7,886 bases of DNA. Origin: Planctomycetota bacterium (GTDB lineage: Bacteria > Planctomycetota > Phycisphaerae > WQYP01). The notes below the pieces were generated by a model. The model did no database searches and was not told where the DNA came from. It saw only the letters and a program-made list of their open reading frames with translations. The translations under genes were made by a program, and so were the position numbers. This document shows positions 1-5,181 of this stretch, piece after piece (the stretch's first letter is position 1; the number at the start of each line of letters is the position of its first letter). The DNA lies in the NCBI GenBank assembly GCA_021852225.1, contig JAJZOA010000096.1:1-7886 (forward strand). Reading direction: 5' to 3'.

Positions 1-1359
1 GAAGCCCTGATCGGCTCGGCGATGGTCGGTGCCGGACCGATAGAGGAAGATGAGATCATCTATGATGAAGAGACACATCAGAAATATGAACAGGTGAAAC
101 GCAGCGAATTGCACCTGATTGACCTGCAGAAGATGACGGTTTCCGAGCTGCACGAAATTTGCAAAAAGGAAGTCATTGAAGACTATATTGGTCTTAAAAA
201 ACAGGACCTTATCTTCAAGATTCTTAAGAAACGCATCACCGATAACGGCATGATGGTGGGTGAAGGCGTTCTGGAAATTCTGCCCGACGGCTTCGGCTTT
301 CTGCGGTCGCCGGAATACAACTATATCCCGTGCCCGGATGATATTTACGTATCTCCGTCACAGATCCGCCGCTTTGGTCTGCGGAACGGCAACATAATTA
401 CCGGGCAGATCCGTCCTCCCAAGGAATCGGAACGTTATTTTGCGCTTCTGCGGGTGGAAGCCATCAATTTTGAAGACCCCAATATGCTCACCGAAAAGGT
501 GAACTTTGAAGACTTAACGCCACTGCACCCCAACAAACGGTTTTTCCTGGAAACGACGCCGGAAGAAATCAACATGCGCATTGTGGATATTGTCACACCT
601 ATCGGCAAAGGCCAGCGCATGCTGATTGTCGCGCCACCGCGGACAGGCAAAACTGTGCTGCTGCAGAAAATCGCCAATGCCATCAGCACCAATCATCCGG
701 AAGTTTATCTTATTATATTGCTGATTGACGAACGGCCTGAAGAAGTGACCGAAATGCAACGCGCCACCAAGGCGGAAGTGGTCAGCTCCACATTTGATGA
801 ACCGGCCAGCCGCCATGTCAGCGTGGCGCAAACCGTTATTGAAAAAGCCAAGCGGCTGGTAGAATACGGCCGCGATGTGGTGATTCTGCTGGACTCCATC
901 ACCCGTCTGGCCCGCGCGTACAACACGGAAGTGCCTCATTCAGGTAAAATCCTGACCGGTGGCGTGGACGCCAACGCCTTGCAGAAACCGAAGCGATTTT
1001 TCGGTGCGGCCCGCAATATTGAAGAAGGCGGTTCGCTTACCATTATCGGCACCGCTCTGGTGGACACCGGTTCAAAAATGGACGAAGTCATCTTTGAAGA
1101 ATTCAAAGGTACCGGCAACAGCGAACTGCATCTGGATCGCCGCCTCGTCGAACGGCGTACCTATCCGGCCATCAATATCGCGGCAAGCGGAACCCGTAAA
1201 GAGGAACTGCTGCTGGATAAACGAGAACTGGAGCTGATTTACCGTCTGCGCAAAGTCCTTTCGGACATGAACGCGATTGAAGCGGTTGAACTGCTGAAAA
1301 ACCGGTTGGAGAAAAAAGGCACCAACCGCGAATTTCTGCTTACGATGAATCTGGATTAA
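1..1359 (+). CDS. rho: Transcription termination factor Rho (5' end probably outside window)
   Basis: Hexameric RNA-dependent ATPase/helicase that binds nascent RNA in the cytoplasm and ends transcription by RNA polymerase. Residues are numbered from the ATG at 22. A Rho N-terminal helical segment spans about 36-71. The cold-shock-type RNA-binding domain has the RNP1-like motif DGFGFLR at 89-95, followed by [17 protein letters not shown]. The RecA-like ATPase core has Walker A APPRTGKT at 204-211, the conserved [15 protein letters not shown] block, Walker B VVILLD at 286-291, the Q-loop [12 protein letters not shown], the R-loop GTGNSELHL, and SGTRKEELL carrying the probable arginine finger. 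The protein ends at the usual place with TAA. The frame is open from base 1 (preceding codons read EALIGSA) and the ATG at 22 has no visible Shine-Dalgarno sequence, so the true start probably lies upstream. Compared with E. coli Rho the P-loop has Arg-Thr where E. coli has Lys-Ala, a conservative variant. Identity is certain; only the N-terminus is open. Confidence 0.97.
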   Translation, partial: EALIGSAMVGAGPIEEDEIIYDEETHQKYEQVKRSELHLIDLQKMTVSELHEICKKEVIEDYIGLKKQDLIFKILKKRITDNGMMVGEGVLEILPDGFGFLRSPEYNYIPCPDDIYVSPSQIRRFGLRNGNIITGQIRPPKESERYFALLRVEAINFEDPNMLTEKVNFEDLTPLHPNKRFFLETTPEEINMRIVDIVTPIGKGQRMLIVAPPRTGKTVLLQKIANAISTNHPEVYLIILLIDERPEEVTEMQRATKAEVVSSTFDEPASRHVSVAQTVIEKAKRLVEYGRDVVILLDSITRLARAYNTEVPHSGKILTGGVDANALQKPKRFFGAARNIEEGGSLTIIGTALVDTGSKMDEVIFEEFKGTGNSELHLDRRLVERRTYPAINIAASGTRKEELLLDKRELELIYRLRKVLSDMNAIEAVELLKNRLEKKGTNREFLLTMNLD

Positions 1360-1444
1360 CCGCTACGCGGCATTGACGGCGTGGCGAATATTTTCGGGAA
1401 GTCAGGGTATTATTTAGCGGCTGGCAAAAAGCGGCAGATTTGCG

Positions 1445-2641
1445 ATGATGACCAAAGCGAACACCCAATCGCCGCCTGTTTACAGCGCCGCACCCGGTCG
1501 CACGGGTAAGCCCGTTGTCCTTTGGCTTCAGCCCGGCCCCGAACACTATTTTGTGGCCATGCTGGACAAACTCAACACCATGTCGGGATCGGTTCGCTTT
1601 CACGCGCTTTACCTGAACGATGAAAAGCCAAATTCAGCTCCGCAACTCGTGCTGAAACATACGCCTGCCACTTTTGTCGGATCGCGGAGGGCGTCAAACG
1701 GAATCGCCGCCCGGTCTGTGCTGGACGCAATCAGTTTTGATGCCGCCATTGTTGGCGGATACAACACCGCCTTTCGCCGCGCGGCAATTCGATATTGCGG
1801 TACCCGTGGACTGCCCGTGGTCATGTTTGCCGACAGCAATTTGCGATCCGACCGGGGAACCGCAATAAAAACAAAACTCAAACGGCTGGTCAAGCATCTT
1901 TACCTGCGGCGACTCTGCCGTTCTTTGGATGCGATTGTGCCATGCAACCGGCTCGGAATTGCTTATTGGCGCTATTATGGCGCCCAACCGCGGCAGATTC
2001 ACAGAAGTACCTATTTCTGCAGCCTGCCGGATCTTGCCGCTGCCGAACAGACCAGTCGCGCCCGCGTACTGGAACGCTATCAGATTCCCATCAACAGTCG
2101 CGTGCTGTTTACCGCCGCGCGGCTGGTGCCGGTGAAGGCCTTGCATCTGATGATTCAGGCTTTTACCGAAGCGAAGTTCGGAGATAAAGGCTGGATTTGG
2201 TTGATCGCCGGTTCCGGGCCATTGCGCGATGAACTGACAGCCGCCGCCAAAAGGGCGGCCGGAGACCGCATACGCTTTCTGGGATTTGTACCACCCGAGG
2301 ATGTCAAGGCCCTGGCGCGGCACAGCGAGCTTTTCGTACTGCCATCCATTTACGAGCCTCACGGAATTGTCGTACCCGAAGCGCTGGCCGTGGGAACTCC
2401 AGTGATTGCATCCGACATATGCGGTGCGGCACATGATCTGGTGGAGGAAGGAAAGACCGGCTGGATTTTCAAAAACGGATCGGTGCAAAGCCTTCGCGAA
2501 AAACTGGTGCTCGCAACAGATAATCTGGAGGGGTTGGCCGCGATGCGGCCCGCGTGCCGTGCCAGGTTTCTGGCCTGGTACGAACGCTTCGGCCCCGAGC
2601 ATGTCTTCCCCGAACTTCTGCGTCGGCTTCTAATCCGTTAG
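1445..2641 (+). CDS. GT4-type (GT-B fold) glycosyltransferase
   Basis: A 398-residue retaining glycosyltransferase of the GT4/Glycos_transf_1 group, which moves a sugar from a nucleotide-sugar donor to an acceptor that cannot be told from sequence. The N-terminal Rossmann-like acceptor domain covers about 20-190 (PVVLWLQPGPEHYF, then AAIVGGYNT and PVVMFADSNLRSD). The C-terminal donor domain starts near 210. It shows the phosphate-binding R226-x4-K231 pair (ARLVPVKAL), the turn LIAGSGPL, FLGFVPPEDV, and the hallmark E-x7-E motif E304-PHGIVVP-E312, followed by GTPVIASDICGAAHDLVEEGKTGW. No signal peptide or membrane segment is evident, so it is probably cytoplasmic. The start is the first of two adjacent ATGs; an in-frame TAG at 1415 excludes an upstream start, and no Shine-Dalgarno sequence is seen. 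It lies 85 bases after rho on the same strand and could be read through from it. The next gene points towards it. Roles in polysaccharide or glycolipid synthesis are possible but not shown. Confidence 0.9.
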   Translation: MMTKANTQSPPVYSAAPGRTGKPVVLWLQPGPEHYFVAMLDKLNTMSGSVRFHALYLNDEKPNSAPQLVLKHTPATFVGSRRASNGIAARSVLDAISFDAAIVGGYNTAFRRAAIRYCGTRGLPVVMFADSNLRSDRGTAIKTKLKRLVKHLYLRRLCRSLDAIVPCNRLGIAYWRYYGAQPRQIHRSTYFCSLPDLAAAEQTSRARVLERYQIPINSRVLFTAARLVPVKALHLMIQAFTEAKFGDKGWIWLIAGSGPLRDELTAAAKRAAGDRIRFLGFVPPEDVKALARHSELFVLPSIYEPHGIVVPEALAVGTPVIASDICGAAHDLVEEGKTGWIFKNGSVQSLREKLVLATDNLEGLAAMRPACRARFLAWYERFGPEHVFPELLRRLLIR

Positions 2642-2658
2642 CCACAACCGATGCAATT

Positions 2659-2672
2659 GGCCCAACCGGGCC
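2659..2672. other. Short GC hairpin between convergent genes
   Basis: GGCCC and GGGCC arms of 5 bases flank a 4-base AACC loop in the 61-base gap between the stops of the glycosyltransferase (+) and the exported protein gene (-). Neither strand has a run of T after it, so it is not a canonical intrinsic terminator. It may simply help mark the 3' ends of both transcripts. Confidence 0.3.
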
Positions 2673-2702
2673 GCCTGCCAAACCCAATCTGTCGCGTATC
2701 GG

Positions 2703-5003
2703 CTATTTCGCCGTCAGTCGGACAAACAGTCGGCCGTTGGTGGCTGTTGGCGAAATCACACCGCGCTGACGGACATCCGGAACAGGAATGGCCCGCCGCA
2801 CATCCGGAACAAACAGTCGGGTCAGTCGAATATGAAAAATGCCGGTGGTGCGGTTAAAGGTTTCAGAAAATACGCGGCACATTCTGGCCGCCAGGACTTT
2901 CGGCTTGCTTTTGGCATACCCGCTGAGGGTCACACTGGTCTCCTGCGGTGCGGTATTCACCAGAACATCCATGGCCCGTTTGCCGGAATGAACCATGGCG
3001 ATGCGTTGTTGACCCATGGAGGCAAACAACGATGTATCGCCCAGCAACGCGATCCCGCAGGGCAACACCGGCGATATAACATCATATTGCCATCCCGAAC
3101 GCTTCAGTTGTTCGCGAATCTGAAGACCACCCGCGGCCAAATGCCCTGTCTGCTTAAACCAGTTGTACACAAAAACCGGCCCGGTACCCGGCAGTTGAAC
3201 CGGACAGGTCGCACCGTCCGATTTTCGTCGATACATAAATAGATAATAAACCCTGTCTCCGGCATCGGAATATGTGGTTGCAACCAGCGGAAGGTGTTTA
3301 TCCGCGGCATCCGCCAGAATGGTTTGGTCGGTCACCACCAGTGGCATATCGGGTTTCACGATCAGGCCGTCGGGCAGCACAGCGCGGAGCACGTTTTTTC
3401 TGGAGGATTTTCCAATGGGGTCTCCCACGCCCACCGGCCCTCCGGACAGCACTGCCAACAGCATGTTGCCGGTTTGCGGACTGTTAAATACATCCACCCA
3501 TGGCCAAATGCCCAGCGCCCGGGCATAGGCGGAAGTGTAAAGGTCATGACTCCACCGCGCCGGCATAAAATGGTCGTCGCTGACCCGGATGGAAGTCAGA
3601 TTTGCATAACGCGACCCCTGCAGAAAGAAACGGGCCGTGGGCATGCAATACTGCATATCGATGCCCTGTTTTGCCATGGCGGCCGCCATGTAACCGGTGA
3701 ATGCGTCGCCGGCCCATAACGTATTGCCGAGTTTCGGAGAGGCCTTGTAAATATCGTTCAGCCAGTCCTGTTCAAATAAATGTACGCCGTTTCTATGCAG
3801 ATATGCGGCCACATGATTCCAATAGCGCGGATCGATCGCCGCAATTCCCGATATTTTATAAATCCGATGGTAAGGACTCCGATGCGCAATCCAGCGGCAA
3901 TGCACGCCCAGCGGAGTTCTGTCAATGGATCGGTCAAACCCGGCCAAACCCTGGGGAAAAAGCTCCTTTGCGGCATGATAACGGTAGATGCCTCCATACA
4001 CATTCCAGCTTTGCGCCGGCAGCCGCGGATTCATCGCCCGCAATTTTCCCCCATTGAAATAATGGTCTGATTTCGGGTACCACCAACTGTCCAGTTGCAT
4101 GTAATGCAGGGGAACGATATGTTTTTTGAAATAAGTGTACACCTTGTCCAGCGTGCCGGTGTAGCCGATCTTTGTATCATAATTATAGTAATACGTTGCG
4201 CCATTGTCGGTCCAATAGCCAAAATATTTCAGGAAGACATCCGCCTGATTCCCCGGCCGTTTGACACCGCGGATTTTATTCAGGTCCCGTCCCCATTTAT
4301 CCAGTGTGTTTTCAATGCCGTGGCCGGCCACCAGAAGCGTGCGATGTTTAAAGCCCGCCGGCACTGTTTTAATGCCGGGGTTTAATTCATCCGCCGCCAG
4401 TTTGATGCCGTTACCGGTCATTTGCGAAACCATATCGCAAGAACCGGGCGACATGATCCATGTCATACGTTTCGCGTTAAAAAATATCCAAGGCGTACTG
4501 GTCTGGGCCAGTTGAAAAGTATGCGGCGTCATGACGCGGTTGGCGTAGCTGAAATGGTATTTCATGACCGGCAGGCGGGTCAGTTGCGGAAAAATGGCAT
4601 TCACCGCGGGTGTCGGGGTGCTGGTTCGCACCGAGAAAAGCACGCAGGGATTGCCTTTATAACTACGAATGGAACCGAACAGAGTGGCCGCATTCTGATG
4701 CCATTGAAATGTGGTGGACCGGTATTGGCCCAGACCATCGGAGCCGGTGGCAACAGCCACGTGCTCAGCCGGGCCTGGCAACGTCCCGCCAAAGACCATA
4801 TCCGCATCCGGAAACCGGATGGTATAGGTTCCGGTTGCAGCCTGAATGCGGACGTGCGCGCCAGCCGCGGGGGCCGCCTGAACCGGATGAATGGCGCCCG
4901 CAAAACAGGCCAGAATTGCCAGAACACCGGCGCGGCTGATTTGCGGAATGCCGTTGCGTTGTGCGCCAGCCGAATGCTTCCACCTGAGAATCGCCATGGT
5001 CAT
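2703..5003 (-). CDS. Exported glycoside hydrolase-like protein, probable clan GH-D-type TIM barrel
   Basis: A 766-residue protein of no family I can name. It begins with a signal peptide: basic n-region, hydrophobic AGVLAILACFAGAI at about 25-38, and probable cleavage after VQA at 41-43. Residues 44-250 look beta-rich. The central part looks like an alpha-glycosidase barrel: YWTDNGA with D266, YMQLDSWW with D305, FEQDW with D413, and IRVSDD with R473, D476 and D477, each at the end of a predicted beta strand. In GH27/GH36 enzymes (clan GH-D) a comparable order holds a substrate-binding LDD motif, the nucleophile Asp, and an acid/base Asp after R-x-x. By analogy D413 is the candidate nucleophile and D476 or D477 the candidate acid/base; this is inference. 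Residues from about 590 on look like a C-terminal beta domain, ending in a repetitive tail. Start: M1 (ATG at 5003) has AGGGCGG directly against it, while M3 (ATG at 4997) has GGG nine bases upstream, so M3 is equally likely. It lies downstream of smc on the same strand but has its own candidate promoter. Confidence 0.8.
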   Translation of the reverse strand: MTMAILRWKHSAGAQRNGIPQISRAGVLAILACFAGAIHPVQAAPAAGAHVRIQAATGTYTIRFPDADMVFGGTLPGPAEHVAVATGSDGLGQYRSTTFQWHQNAATLFGSIRSYKGNPCVLFSVRTSTPTPAVNAIFPQLTRLPVMKYHFSYANRVMTPHTFQLAQTSTPWIFFNAKRMTWIMSPGSCDMVSQMTGNGIKLAADELNPGIKTVPAGFKHRTLLVAGHGIENTLDKWGRDLNKIRGVKRPGNQADVFLKYFGYWTDNGATYYYNYDTKIGYTGTLDKVYTYFKKHIVPLHYMQLDSWWYPKSDHYFNGGKLRAMNPRLPAQSWNVYGGIYRYHAAKELFPQGLAGFDRSIDRTPLGVHCRWIAHRSPYHRIYKISGIAAIDPRYWNHVAAYLHRNGVHLFEQDWLNDIYKASPKLGNTLWAGDAFTGYMAAAMAKQGIDMQYCMPTARFFLQGSRYANLTSIRVSDDHFMPARWSHDLYTSAYARALGIWPWVDVFNSPQTGNMLLAVLSGGPVGVGDPIGKSSRKNVLRAVLPDGLIVKPDMPLVVTDQTILADAADKHLPLVATTYSDAGDRVYYLFMYRRKSDGATCPVQLPGTGPVFVYNWFKQTGHLAAGGLQIREQLKRSGWQYDVISPVLPCGIALLGDTSLFASMGQQRIAMVHSGKRAMDVLVNTAPQETSVTLSGYAKSKPKVLAARMCRVFSETFNRTTGIFHIRLTRLFVPDVRRAIPVPDVRQRGVISPTATNGRLFVRLTAK
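2722..2820 (-). repeat. In-frame micro-repeats at the 3' end of the exported protein gene
   Basis: Two pairs of 12-base direct repeats lie in the last 40 codons. ACATCCGGAACA occurs at 2773-2784 and 2800-2811, a period of 27 bases (9 codons), giving VPDVRRAIP then VPDVRQRGV. ACAAACAGTCGG occurs at 2722-2733 and 2809-2820, 87 bases (29 codons) apart, giving RLFV twice. All spacings are multiples of three, so the frame is kept. This suggests that the C-terminal tail grew by small tandem duplications. Confidence 0.7.
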
Positions 5004-5010
5004 CCGCCCT
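5004..5010 (-). promoter_or_regulatory. Ribosome binding site of the exported protein gene
   Basis: On the - strand the bases before the gene read AAAAAGGGCGG. The purine-rich core touches the ATG at 5003 but leaves nine bases before the ATG at 4997, a more usual spacing. It therefore favours residue M3 as the real start, shortening the protein by two residues. Confidence 0.45.
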
Positions 5011-5020
5011 TTTTCTGATG

Positions 5021-5053
5021 TTTATATCCGACTGTGGTCAGAACGGATATAAA
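5021..5053. promoter_or_regulatory. Perfect 10-base inverted repeat, candidate operator
   Basis: TTTATATCCG at 5021-5030 is mirrored exactly by CGGATATAAA at 5044-5053, with a 13-base spacer. It lies 18-50 bases before the exported protein gene, over the predicted transcription start. There is no T-run after either arm, so it does not look like a terminator for smc. The dyad symmetry, AT-rich arms and position suit the binding site of a dimeric repressor. A hairpin in the 5' leader RNA is the alternative. Confidence 0.55.
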
Positions 5054-5081
5054 TCGTAAACGGGATTGAATTTGCGGGCAA
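5053..5081 (-). promoter_or_regulatory. Candidate sigma70-type promoter for the exported protein gene
   Basis: On the - strand TTGCCC (5081-5076, four of six consensus bases) is followed after 17 bases by TACGAT (5058-5053, four of six). Transcription would start near 5046, inside the inverted repeat at 5021-5053. Spacing is ideal, but both boxes are imperfect and the host's promoter consensus is unknown. Confidence 0.35.
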
Positions 5082-5142
5082 ACCAGCACAGACCGGGCGG
5101 GCGGGCGAATATCTGGCTCGGCACGCGAATGCCATATGTGAC

Positions 5143-5159
5143 GGATCGGTCGACCATCC
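5143..5159. other. Imperfect hairpin shortly after the smc stop codon
   Basis: GGAT-c-GG pairs with CC-ATCC around a TCGA loop (six pairs, one bulged C), 22 bases past the smc stop on the - strand. No T-run follows, so an intrinsic terminator is not supported. It may be a 3'-end stabilising structure or chance. The rest of the 5004-5181 gap holds only the promoter, inverted repeat and ribosome binding site listed separately. Confidence 0.25.
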
Positions 5160-5181
5160 CGATGCGGCAATGCAATCCGCC

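Noticed and set aside
1360..1370. CCGC-TAC-GCGG hairpin right after the rho stop as a terminator
   Set aside because: Only four base pairs and no T-run.
1373..1413. TTGACG and TATTAT as a promoter for the glycosyltransferase
   Set aside because: The boxes are 29 bases apart, far from the usual 16-18, and no alternative partner box is seen.
1694..2602. Long 302-codon open frame on the - strand opposite the glycosyltransferase
   Set aside because: The + strand frame has full GT4 motifs including E-x7-E; the opposite frame shows no domain and is a mirror of GC-rich codons.
4901..4918. Possible lipoprotein signal around Cys33 (AILAC) of the exported protein
   Set aside because: Leu at the -2 position is not typical of a lipobox, the hydrophobic run continues past the Cys, and a good type I cleavage site (VQA) follows.
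4422..5018. 198-codon + strand open frame opposite the signal peptide end of the exported protein gene
   Set aside because: The - strand frame has a signal peptide and a consistent protein; the + frame has no recognisable content.
5094..5107. Three GGG tracts with single-C spacers as a G-quadruplex
   Set aside because: A fourth G-tract is missing nearby.
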